This document shows positions 39,778-50,565 of a stretch of 64,000 nucleotides of DNA, piece after piece. Each line of letters opens with the position of its first letter. The first letter of the stretch is position 1. The notes below the pieces were generated by a model, which was given only the letters and a program-made list of their open reading frames with translations, did not search any database and had not been told where the DNA came from. Where the stretch lies: positions 47,407,434 through 47,471,433 of the forward strand of contig NC_081828.1 of NCBI RefSeq assembly GCF_030867095.1, given 5' to 3'. The stretch comes from Alligator mississippiensis (Eukaryota; Chordata; Crocodylia; Alligatoridae). The position numbers and the translations under genes are program-made.

Positions 39778-39862
39778 GACCCTCAGCTGGCATGACACTT
39801 TTAAGTGTAGCTTCATTGAAGTCAACAGAGCTGCACTGATCACTAATGAAGATCTGACTTAA
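39778..39862. repeat. Ancient repeat with gaagtcaatgga-type core
   Basis: Contains gaccctcagctggcatgaca, gcttcattgaagtcaacaga and gagctgcactgatc, the best preserved core of this family in the window. Confidence 0.5.
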
Positions 39863-40189
39863 GTATTATATCCCTTTGTCTTGCAACATGTAAGCCATAA
39901 TCCAATATCAAAGTACCTCCTCCTCAGTCACTTTGCACTGCCATCATCATCGCTGTACCTAGCCTGTGTAAGAAAATCTTCAGGCTTTCCCCTTTTGAAT
40001 GGTCTTATTCTTTTGTATAATTAGGTTCCTCTCTCGCTCAGCTGTTCTTTACTTGGTCTGTAACTACTTCTGTTAACTTCCCGTCAGTGACCAATTTTAT
40101 TTATACAATGGGGTTAGACAAAAGTAAGTGTTCTATCTGGTATTTAGCATAGACTGCATCCACTCCTTTCCCAGACCCAAAAAAGGCAT

Positions 40190-40275
40190 TTTGTGCCTAA
40201 AAGCTTATCTAACATCTCTCCCAACTATATAGCTGGTCTAATAAAAGATATTACCAAAGAGATCTTGCTTCAGGG
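40190..40275 (+). repeat. Dispersed repeat (aagcttntctaacatctct family)
   Basis: Reads ttgtgcctaaaagcttatct, aacatctctcccaactatat and ggtctaataaaagatattac, ending near atcttgctt. It is the best preserved single copy in the window. Just before it, aaaaaaggcattttgtgcct mirrors the small hairpin in the foldback at 44691. Confidence 0.65.
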
Positions 40276-41369
40276 CCAAAGATGGGTCTGGGTTAGGGCC
40301 TGCGAAAAATGAGAATATGTTATCACACTGCAATGCAATGGGATGCTATTTCCATGGCCACTGGAACCTAATCTGGGACCTGAAGATGCTCTCACCTCAG
40401 GGCAAGCCACCCAGGCAAAAATGACAGCAGCCTCAGCAAATCCAGCTGCCTCCTTACAGCTCCTCCAGGTTTTCTGCTCTCAGCACGATACTTGAGACCT
40501 TTCATATACTCTTGACATGGCTAATGAAGAACAGGGATATTTTTAGCAAGGAAGAAAAACTACACAAAAATTAGTCTTTTCCGCTTGAAAAAAATTTAAA
40601 TGTAAAGAATTGACCCGCTAAGGTAATCAAGCCACCTCTGGTTTTGGAGAATGTCCTAGGATGCACTGAGGACAACACTGCTGACCCTGGGGACAGTAAA
40701 TTCAGCACATTCCTTTGGCTTTCTTTTTAGCAGATCTGTGGGCAGAAATAAACATTAATTTGTACGTCAGCAACAAACTTTTCACTGGGACAACAGTGCC
40801 ACCAAGTGGCCAAAAATGCACCCAAAACTTTCCTATATTCTTCCTTCTGTCCTGTTACAAAGTAAAGTTACCTTTTAGCCCCTTTAACATTTAAAGAAAA
40901 CTTATCCCAACCCAGGTGAGTCCTAGCAAAAATGGGTCTCTGGAAACATGTTTGGAAACCACTTTTCAAGCAAACTACCTTTCTGAGCTCATACAAGACC
41001 AAGGAACATGGTATTCCTTCCTCTGCAAGAAGAGAACCTGCAAAGCCCTCCTGACAGGAAAACAGTGGAGATCAGGCAGCTCAGAGATGGTGCTGCACAA
41101 GTTCCTGCTTGCAAGCCTTGAGTAACAGCTCTGCTAAGGACACACAGCTGAAGCACCCCGAGGTGGCCACACTTTACACCGTGCTAGGATCCTAAGGGCT
41201 ATTTCAGTTCAGTTCTGCATAAAACAGGACAGTAGTAGACAGCAAGAAGCCATTCAGGTTAGCTTGCCCATTAAGCATTATTACTGCACATTGCCACTAT
41301 CAGTAATAGCCACTCTACCTTTAGCAAACAGCTACTCCAAAGCAGATGACGACAAACCAGTAATTGTCA

Positions 41370-41695
41370 ACCAGTGTGCTGTGAATCCTTTTTAAGGTGC
41401 CACTCAACATTAGCACTAAGGTGTGCAAACACTACACACGATTTAAAAAACAAACAAACACCACACACCCCACACACCCCCCAAAACCCAGAGATTTCAA
41501 ATAGAAATCCATTGTGGCAAAAACATTCTGATTTGTTGTGGTCTTTCCAAGTTCCTTGTAACAGAAGAATTGTTCTATTATTTTTCCATAGTCAAAAAAC
41601 AAATGCAAGCTAAAAGCTGGCATTTTCTGAGGGGTGCCTCAGATCTAGTGAGGGGTGCTTCAAGTCTAAAAAGGCTGAAAATCACTTACTTAAAC
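41370..41695. mobile_element. Possible decayed hAT-like element
   Basis: Left part accagtgtgctgtgaatcct with gtgccactcaacattagc; right part aaggctgaaaatcacttact. This resembles the ends of the hAT-like elements elsewhere in the window, but the termini are too worn to pair confidently. An AC-rich simple stretch sits at 41446-41485. Confidence 0.35.
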
Positions 41696-42369
41696 CAGAG
41701 TAAACTTACATCAGTGAAGTTTCACCTCATTATTTCAGGGGTGATTCTCCTGGCTTAGGGGGTTTGTATCATCTGCCCACATCATTTTACACCAACATAA
41801 AACCAATTGCAAAGATATAAACAGAACTATCTGAGCCCAGGTGAGGATTTTTTTATTTTTTGGGTGGGGGAGAAGGGGGGGAGGGAAGGAGAGAGTACAT
41901 GGGCAGGTCTAGGATTCTGAAAACGGGGGTGTAGACGGCACGGTCCATCATCATATCATGTAACAGTACACTTTTCCAGGTAAAAATAATCTATGCTAAT
42001 GGGACTGGGGCGCTATTATTCAGTTTAACAGGGGAGCAAACACACATATAACTTCACTGAAATATTTAAAAACAGTCTTCAGGACTGCAAAATAGGAGTG
42101 ATATTACCAGGAGCAGCTAACAAGACAGTTGAAATGCAGAAGAAAGGTTAGCTCAATTAGTGGAACAGCAAGACCATTAAAAAGGAGAGAAGGTCATTAA
42201 CACCCATGGAATGAAAAGTTTACAAGGGATCAGTTAAATTTTAATGAGCCATGAAGTCAATTGACACTCTCACTACTGCCTGAACAGAAATGCTGCTGCC
42301 ACTGCCAGGTAGCTGGTTTTAGATTTGGGGTGGACCAGAAATCAAAGGGCAGTGCAACTGTACCAGTTG

Positions 42370-44647
42370 CAACTGATGATCTAATCGGCGACCTACTGAT
42401 CGATGGGAAGCCGGGTGACAGCGACCATGAGCTGATCACCTTCACCATCCTCCGTAAAGCTGGCAAGTCAGTCAGCAACACTGAAGTCCTCGACTTCAGG
42501 AAAGCCAACTTTGACAAGTTCAGGAGGCTCGTCAATGAGGCCCTAAGGGACTACAACCCCAGGGGAAGGGGAGTTCAGGAAGAGTGGTTGCTCTTCAAGG
42601 GAGCGATCCTCAATGCACAAGCTAATTCTATTCCATCTCAGAGGAAAGGCAGCAAGAGGGCACAGCAGCCCCCCTGGCTCTCTGGTGATCTAGCAGACCT
42701 CCTGAGGCTAAAAAGAAAGGCCTACAAAGGATGGAGGATGGGATTCACCTCCAAGGACAAATGTTTTGCACTGGTCCGGTCCTGCAGGGAGCAAACCAAG
42801 AAAGCCAAGGCTGCAACTGAACTCCAACTAGCTTCGAGCAACAAAGACAATAAAAAGTCCTTTTTCATGTATGTGGGGAGCCTGAGGAAAAGCAAGGGCA
42901 ACATTGGACCCCTACTGAACCAGATGGGACAACTGACGCCCAGGAAAAAGCCAACCTATTAAATGGGTACTTTGCATCGGTCTTTCATCAGTCCCATGGG
43001 ACACCCATGCCCACTACAGGACAGGAAGGTCCGGGTGAGAGAGATCCCCTGCCCTCCATCAATGCTGACCTTGTGAAGGAACACCTTGAGAAGCTGGATA
43101 CCTTCAAGTCAGCCGGCCCTGACAATCTACACCCCAGGGTACTCAAGGAGCTGGATAGCATCATAGCTTAGCCCCTGGCACAGCTCTTCAAGAACTCCTG
43201 GCACTCTGGTAAAGTGCCCGAAGACTGGAAGGCCAATGTGGTGCCTATCTTCAAGAAAGGAAGGAAAGTGGATCTGGCAAACTATAGGCCCATCAGTCTG
43301 ACTTCTATCCTGGGGAAGATCTTAGAAAAGTTTATTACAGAGGCCATCCTTAATGGACTGGCGGACGCCAACATCCTGAGGGATAGCCAGCACAGGTTTG
43401 TTGCGGGTAGGTCTTGCTTGACCAATCTCATTTCCTTCTACGACCAGGTGACCTATCACTTGGACAAGGGAGAAGAGATTGATGTCATATATCTTGACTT
43501 CAAAAAAGCCTTCAATCTGGTGTCCCATGATCGTCTCTTGGCAAAACTGGCCAATTGTGGCCTTGGGTCCGCCACAATGTGCTGGCTAGGAAATTGTCTC
43601 CATGGTCGGACCCAGAGGGTAGTAATTGACGGAAGTCAATCAACATGGTGCCCTGTGACCAGTGGGATCCCCCAAGGCTCTGTCCTTGGACCCATATAGT
43701 TCAACATCTTCATTAATGATGTGGACAACGGAGTCAGAAGCGGACTGGCCAATTTCGCCGATGACACCAAACTTTAGGGCAAAGCATCCATACCAGAAGA
43801 CAGGAGGGCGATCCAGGCTGACCTGGACAGGCTCAGCAAATGGGCAGACGAGAATCTGATGGTGTTTAACACTGAAAAATGTAAGGTTCTCCACCTTGGG
43901 AGGAAAAACCTCCAGCATCCTTATAGGCTTGGCAGTGCTACACTGGCTAGCACTACTGAAGACAGAGACTTGGCGGTCATCATTGACCACAAGATGAACA
44001 TGAGCCTGCAACGTGATGTTGCGGCTAGTAAAGCGACCGAAATGCTGGCTTGCATCCATAGATGCTTCTCAAGCAAATCCCAGGACGTCATTCTCCCCTT
44101 GTACTCAGCCTTGGTGAGGCCGCAATTCGAGTACTGCGCCCAGTTTTGGGCCCCACAATTCAAAAAAGATGTGGAGAAACTTGAGAGAGTCCAGAGAAGA
44201 GCCACGCGCATGATTAGAGGTCAGGAAAACAGACCTTACGATGACAGGCTGAGAGCCACGGGGCTCTTTAGCCTGGAAAAGCGCAGGCTCAGGGGTGATC
44301 TGTTGTCCACCTATAAGTTTATCAGAGGTGACCACCAGGGTCTGGGGGAACATTTGTTCACCAGAACGCCCCAAGGGACGATGAAGTCAAACGGTTACAA
44401 ACTACTGCAAGACTGATTCAGGCTGGACATAAGGAAGAATTTCTTTACTGTCCAAGCCCCCAAGGTCTGGAATAGCCTGCCACCGGAGGTGGTTCAAGCA
44501 CCTACATTGAACACCTTCAAGAAAAAAATTGGAAGCTTATCTTGCTGGGATCCTATGACCCCAGCTGACTTCCTGCCCTTTGGGCAGGGGGCTGGACTCG
44601 ATCTTCCGAGGTCCCTTCCAGCCCTAATGTCTATGAAATCTATTAAA
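42370..44647 (+). mobile_element. CR1 LINE, 5'-truncated, ORF2 broken by four stops and one frameshift
   Basis: CR1 elements copy themselves through an ORF2 protein with an endonuclease and a reverse transcriptase. This copy starts at the end of the endonuclease (DLIGDLLIDG, then SDHELITF) and keeps nearly all of the reverse transcriptase: ANYRPISLTSILGKILEKF, VIYLDFKKAF, SGIPQGSVLGP, the catalytic NFADDTKL box near 43750-43774, EKCKVLHLGRK, and a C-terminal RATRMIRG part. Breaks: a frameshift near 42938, TAG at 43169-43171, TAG at 43697-43699, TAG at 43775-43777 and TGA at 44414-44416. The 3' tail has the CR1-typical ggtcccttccagccctaatg followed by short tctatgaa-like repeats. ORF1 and most of the endonuclease are absent, so it is a dead copy, but the low number of breaks suggests it is fairly young. 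The exact 5' boundary is uncertain by several tens of bases. Confidence 0.93.
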
Positions 44648-44690
44648 TCAGTGCACCCCCTCCTGGGCCATCCCCCAGAAAGATAATATA

Positions 44691-44808
44691 TTTTATTAGA
44701 CCAACTGTATAGTTGAGAGATGTTAGACAAGCTTTAAGGCAGAAAATGCCTTGTGTGTCTAACAGCTCATCTAACATCTTGCCCAACTAAACAGTTGGCC
44801 CAATAAAA
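44691..44808. repeat. Foldback built from an inverted dispersed repeat
   Basis: The left arm (44691-44734) reads ttttattagaccaactgtat through gatgttagacaagctt. The right arm (44764-44808) is the inverse: agctcatctaacatctt through cagttggcccaataaaa. The loop begins with a second small hairpin, aaggca-gaaaa-tgcctt. The right arm matches the repeats at 2215-2305 and 40190-40275. It starts about 45 bases after the end of the CR1. Confidence 0.75.
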
Positions 44809-44830
44809 TGCATCTAAAAATAACCTTGCT

Positions 44831-47199
44831 TCGGATAGTTCTTAGACCATCACAGCTAAATCACCATTCCAACTCTACTATATGTCCTTAGTTAGTCACA
44901 CACAGATGACTAGAGGCAGTGAGAATCATGTTAATAACTCAAACTTCTCACTGAATAATGATTACGATTTTAGAACTGACTTCACCTACAATTTGTGAAT
45001 AGAAAAAGCATACAAAACTGGCAAAACTTAAATTTTAATGAGTAATTTGCCCAGCTCCATTAAGCATTCAGGAATCTATAAACAAATATCACTCCTTGTG
45101 CCCACATCTTCCTCTTCACACTGAATAAATGGCTCATAATAAGCTGCTCAGAAGTGCACATGGCTGTTAATGAATGCAGTGTGCAACACAGCTAGAGTCA
45201 CTGTGCTAACATACTTGTACTTTTTATTTTCTGACAGTTCCAGGAAATATTCCTTAAGAACTTAACGAGAAGTTATCAAGGACTAGTCTTTATAAGAGCT
45301 TAGGGAGATTGACAAAGGTGTTTAAGCACTTGACTTCTATTGACTCAGAGTCAGGAGTCTAAATACTTTGCAGTTCGAAACTTTCACACTTACGAACATC
45401 TAATGTGTTTTCCTTCAAGTTAGTAGTACATGGGGCACCACACTCATCATGCAACACCTTCTATAGTACCATTCTGCAGCTGGATTAAACAAATATATTG
45501 AATCAAGTGGGGATGAAAAAAACAGCACTAGTCTGGTACATAAAGCATGACCTTGCAAGTTGCAGGAAGGCACCATTTTACAGTGTATATCAGCTTCATT
45601 TGAATGTGCAAACTTAGCAACAATGCATACAGCAGTAGCTAGCACATGTTATCCTCATACACCATACAGATAACTATGCACTCAAGAAAGCAAGTCTCAG
45701 GAGCCATGCAACAAGCAAAAGAAATGATTGACCAAGTAACATCATCTAGCATTGCTCTGTTCAGGTTATCAGGTGTTGCCTAGCCCATTTTAAAGGAAAG
45801 GATTATTTATTATCACCCTCCAGAAAAGAAACCAAAGTTGTCTTTTCCAACAAGGATGTTTAAGATTAGTCAGTGAAAATCCTGTGCGCCATCACATTCC
45901 TGCAGTGGACATTAAGTATATTGTAGAAGGGATCCTTCTCCATGGACTACTTGCACAAATTAACACTAATCAACTAATTTGGTTTTAATTCTCCCACTAC
46001 ACTGAGTACATGATGGGTGGAAGAGAACCATTAGTGTCTTAATTTCAGACCAATATCCCAACATAGGAAACACTTAGTTTTCATCAGTCACAATCGGCTG
46101 ACACTTGTCTTTAAGATGGTAGGTATCTATATGCCTAAAGATCCACTCTCATACCCAGAACATTAGATGTGAAAAAGTTACCCTTTGGTCCACCTTCATA
46201 AAACAAACGGCTACACAGTCCTTGCAATGAGACTGATTTACTGGGGTACTACTTTAATCAATCTTGGAGCAGGTAGCCCACATATCACTGTTGCAACCTA
46301 CACAAACAGCAGCAGAAGGTAATGATAAAAGTTCTGATGAGACCATAAGGTAGCAGAGGTGTTTTCTCAGCTACAGAAGATACACCCACAGCCAGCACAT
46401 GTATACACATAAAGACAAGCTGACCATCTACAGAGTACTCACCACTTCCCTGCAAGAATGATGCAGTAAGTTTTTAACCAAAACTCCTTTCACATTCTCA
46501 GAACATGCCTAACCAGATTGAGCTTCCAAGGGGATTTTGAAAAACACTTAGTTTCTGGATCCTAATCTTGCTTAAGCATGAGCAAGGCACTGAGCTGGTC
46601 AGCTGTGGTGGGGTAGTTCTAAACCTGCAAAGAGATACAACTCCTAAGTCCCCTGGTTGCCTGAAGTTTGTAGAATTTGGGCAACTCCTGGGATCAGCAA
46701 AAGTGAGCAGGATTTTTAAGGATCACACTTCTGGAATTAAGTGCTTAAGTCTTACTTTTGTATGTAGCCCCAGATTATATCAGGACTAGATGACAATGAG
46801 AAGCAGCAACATCTTTTAGATAAAACACAGCTAGGAACAAATTCCAGAACACCAGCTTATGCTCTGACTTTCACAAGTCATTTAAACTACAGCTCAGGCC
46901 ATGTCTAGGATGCAGACTGTAATAATTAGTTGTGCCCAGGACCATGCAGACACAGCTACAACTGCTTCTGGTTGAAGGAACAGCAGCACACATGGAACCA
47001 AAAAGGATGTCCGAGAACATCTATGTCAGACTCAAATTTGCCATGTAGACACAGTTTCTGTTTCCACATCTAATTCAGTTGGTCTGACATAGAAGGAGCC
47101 CTATTGGCCAAGCAGGTAAGAACCAGATGAAGTGCTAATTTATCTCCGATATTGTAAGACAGATATGTAAATGAACAAAAAGGCAAGATAGAGGTGCAC
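44831..47199. other. Intergenic, no gene seen
   Basis: Between the two CR1 copies. Mostly unique AT-rich sequence with one possible short MITE near 46892-47060. Confidence 0.55.
46892..47060. mobile_element. Possible short MITE
   Basis: Ends ggccatgtctaggatgca and gccatgtagacacag form a weak inverted pair around 150 bases without coding potential. The target duplication is unclear. Confidence 0.3.
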
Positions 47200-48270
47200 T
47201 TCATAGGCTAACTGAATCAAAGGGGCATAAGCTTTCGTGAATCACAGCTACTATATATTTCATCTGATGAATCTCTGATTCAGTTGGTCTATAATGACTT
47301 GGATGAAGGGGTGGAACACTCTATGATTAAGTTTGCTGATGATACCAAGCTGTGAGGAAATGCAGGCACACCAGAGGATTAGGGTAAGGATCCAGGATGA
47401 CCGAGACAGACTGGTTCTATGGGCTGATCAGAAACAGATGAGGTTCAACATGGAAAATTGCCAGGTCCTTCATCTGGGTAGGAAGAAGCTTCACCATAAC
47501 TACAGGATAGGTGGTAGCCCACTTGGTGGCACAGCATCTGAACGGGACCTAGGGGTCACAATCAACCATAAGATGAATATGAGCCACCAGTGCGATGAAG
47601 TCACCAGCAGGGCATATAGAACTCTGGCATGCATCAGCTGATGTGCTACCAACAGATCCAGGTGTGCTTCTCCTCTCTACTCAAGTGTTGGTGAGGCCGC
47701 AGCTGGAGTACTGTGCCCGGTTTTGGGCCCTGCACTTCAAGAAGGATGCCAATAAGCTCAAGAGAGTGCAGAGAAAAGTGGCAACATGATCAGAGAATAG
47801 GCCATATGAGGAGAGACTCCAGGAACTAGGTTTGTTCAGTCTGAGTAAGAGAAGGCTGACAGGTGACTTGATAGCCACCTACAAGTATGTCAGGGGGAGC
47901 ACCAAGATTTGGGGAAAGCAACTCTTCCAGAAGGCACCTCTTGGGAGGACAAGGACCAATGGACACAAGCTAAGAGAGGGAAGATTTAGAGTGGACATCA
48001 GGAAGAACTTCTTCTCTGTAAGGGTAACTAGAACCTGCAACACACTCCCAGCAGAGGTGGTGTGGTTGCCATCTTCGGAGGTGTTCAAGAGAAGGGTGGA
48101 TAAGCACCTTGTTGAGCTTGTTTGAGCTCTTTAACCTCCTGCCTATGGCAGAGGACTGGACTTGATGATCTTCCAGGTCCCTTCTGGTCCACTGATTCTA
48201 TGATAAGGTGCACCTCTACTTTGACTTCAGATTAACACAGCTAAGTACCTCTCTGCATTTAAAAGAAGGA
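47200..48270 (+). repeat. Older dispersed repeat split by a CR1 insertion
   Basis: The left piece (about 47200-47294) carries ataagctttcgtgaatcac and ends gattcagttggtctataa. The right piece (about 48203-48270) continues taaggtgcacctctacttt and agattaacacagctaa. Joined, they read as one element of a type widespread in turtles and crocodilians. The CR1 between them explains the gap. Confidence 0.6.
47293..48206 (+). mobile_element. CR1 LINE fragment (reverse transcriptase C-terminal half), nested
   Basis: It begins inside the reverse transcriptase at DLDEGVEHSMIKFADDTKL and runs through NCQVLHLGRKKL, ERDLGVTINHKMNMS and VRPQLEYCARFW to the CR1 tail, ending in tctatga. Stops (for example just after FADDTKL) and frameshifts make it non-functional. 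It is more decayed than the CR1 at 42370-44647. The flanks look like the two halves of one dispersed repeat, with ataa at both junctions (47291-47294 and 48203-48206), so it appears to have inserted into that older repeat. Confidence 0.88.
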
Positions 48271-48844
48271 AGGGCCATAAGGACCATGTTTCAGTGTCCT
48301 CATGCACCTTGTATTTTGGGTTTCTGAGTAAATGCAGGGTCTTCATAAAGTCCTTGTGCACAACTTAAGTTATTAAAATTTAAAAGTGCACAAGGACTTT
48401 ATGAAGATCCTGTATACAAGAGATAATGTTCAAATCCTTGATGGTCTCTGAATTAATTGCAGTTATAAGACTACATATAATTAGACTGAAAATTATGGTA
48501 AATTATTTTCATTTACTGATATTCATGTTCAGTCATTACATTTTGACTATCCATTTGTTATAAGCATAGATTTTTACATACATTTAAATATATTGTATTA
48601 CTCCTGCAGCTTCTTACTGAATAGTTGTAATTTAAAACTTTCTTAAACATTTTGGTTGTAGGACAACTTAAAACCCAACATTTGGAAGTTGGGCTCCTAA
48701 ACAAGTGATTTTTGTTTTGAGGTTCAAATGATCCATAACCCCTACTGGACCTGCAGGTCATTAGTATCTGCAGAAAGCAGTTTAAAAATGGAATGTAGAG
48801 ATTATGCCCACTATTCTGAAATGGGTTTGAATATATATTTTGCA

Positions 48845-49085
48845 GCAAGGGAGGTTTAGATTGGATATTAGAAAAAAAACTGTCTTACTAGGAGGGTGGT
48901 GAAGCATTGGAATGGCTTACCTAGAGAGGTGGTAGAATCTCCACCCTTAGAGGTTTTTAAGCCCGGCTTAACAAAGCCCTGGCTGGAATGATCTAGCTGG
49001 AGATGGTCCTGCTCCGAGCAGGGGGTTGGACTAGATGACCTCCTGAGGTTCCTTCCCCAACCCTAATTTTCTATGATTCTAGAAT
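48845..49085 (+). mobile_element. CR1 LINE 3' end fragment
   Basis: Starts near ggtttagattggatattag, contains the family signature gttggactagatgacctcct and ends ttctatgattcta, the CR1 3'-terminal short repeat. It is severely 5'-truncated. It lies downstream of the NUF2 poly(A) candidates, in antisense to NUF2. Confidence 0.85.
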
Positions 49086-49205
49086 ATAGGTTTACCCCTT
49101 TACTATGAAGTGACTTGCATTTCTCCTACTTTTTTTAAATTAAACATTGTTAGAAATATACTCAAATCAATTAAATTAAAAAATGTTTCATGTTAGTAAT
49201 CACAT

Positions 49206-50427
49206 TTTATTTATGTTGGTGATGGAGAGACGGGTTGAAATAATTAAAACAAAAGCTGTGTCAACTAAGAAATAATAGCTTAAATGCAGTTGTCAAAAAA
49301 TGCTGAAATCTTATTTCCAAAAAACATTTACATGACATACCTTTTAAAAATTTTACCCTAACAGACTTTAGCAAAATGGGGAGGAAAAAAAAAAAAAAGG
49401 AGTTAAGGGATACTGAAAATCCAGACAAAAAAGGAAAGGGAGAAACAGAAGAATGGACATGAATAGACAGATTTAAAGCTAAATCCTGAAGTTCTCAACT
49501 GAGTGATAATTGCAAGAAGCAGTTTTGGGCAAAGTAGAAAAATTTAATAAAATGTGTCCGGCAGTATTCTAGATTGAAAAACTAAATGTTACATCAAAGA
49601 GATAATGATCACACTGAATAGGGGAAAGAAAACAATAGAAAAGTGAGACTAAATAGATGTTGTAAAGACTTGTATAAATACAATGCACTACATACGTACT
49701 GTAACAATTCATACCCCATTTGGCCAAATAGTGATTTCTATGCAAATGTACAGGATATCAGTCCACACTTTTTTTTTTTTTAAAGTGTTCACCAAAATAT
49801 GGACTCATCCTGTAGAAACAAATGAATGTTCAATACCACACAAAGCAGGGACCTTGAATTCAAGGTTCAAGAGGGACACCACTAAATAAAATTGTATGGT
49901 TCCCCAAGTAGGAAACTTTCCTCTGAGGGCTTCTCAGAGGCCAGGCAAACCAGAGGTCATACAAGAAAAATTTACTGTCCCACTATGATTATGATCACTG
50001 GATCAGACAGAATATGGGGTCATTCAGATTCTGTTCAGTATAGCTCAAATGTAGCAAAACTGAGATTTGAGGATGCACTTCATGTTGAGATGCATCAACA
50101 TCTGGAAAAAACAGTTATTCCAAGAGCTAATAGCAAGCCACAGGCGAGTTTTGCAAGCCAAACTGGCATTTTTGCCATCAGAAGAATCAGAATTGACCAA
50201 AAAAAAAAGGTGTCAGCAGGCTGGCTAAGCCCTCTTGCACCCACAATAATCAGCTGACACTGAGGGTTTACCTGTAACACTAAATGTGTACTGATGGATT
50301 TTGTGAGAAACAGATTTTTTTTATCTTGAGTAATTATCCCTCCCACACAAAATGCAATCTTTCAAATTGAGACCCGAGGATAAATATAATAAAAGCAGAA
50401 CAAAGGAAAGCAAGTCTAAGAGCTAGT
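49206..50427 (-). other. NUF2: NUF2 3' untranslated region and possible poly(A) signals
   Basis: Non-coding DNA directly downstream of the NUF2 stop. On the minus strand I see an ATTAAA at 49543-49548 and an AATAAA at 49206-49211. Either could end the transcript, and I cannot choose without RNA evidence. The CR1 fragment at 48845-49085 lies just beyond, so the UTR probably stops before it. No other gene is visible here. Confidence 0.4.
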
Positions 50428-50565
50428 TCAAGAAGCCTGAACACTAAGCAGTCCCATCTTTAGTTCAGCAATTTTTGCATCTCTTGAGGTTGCATAGTTC
50501 TCTGCTATCTTTGCCAAAGATTCATGGTACTTCTCCAAGCCAGCCCGTAGGTTCAAGTAGATCTC
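50428..50565 (-). CDS. NUF2: NUF2 terminal coding exon and stop
   Basis: A 138-base terminal exon encoding [20 protein letters not shown] through [13 protein letters not shown], then TGA at 50428-50430. Human NUF2 reads [20 protein letters not shown] at this place and ends one residue shorter. The acceptor is catcttag. The extreme C-terminus is poorly conserved, which is normal for the family. This part belongs to the region that meets SPC24/SPC25. Confidence 0.95.
   Translation of the reverse strand, partial: EIYLNLRAGLEKYHESLAKIAENYATSRDAKIAELKMGLLSVQAS

Larger units (their letters stand above)
35096..42369. other. Intergenic, no gene seen
   Basis: Unique sequence around the listed repeats, with a GGGGAG-rich stretch near 41862-41900. 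No coding exon recognised. The CA-repeat frame near 39090 is an artefact. Confidence 0.55.
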
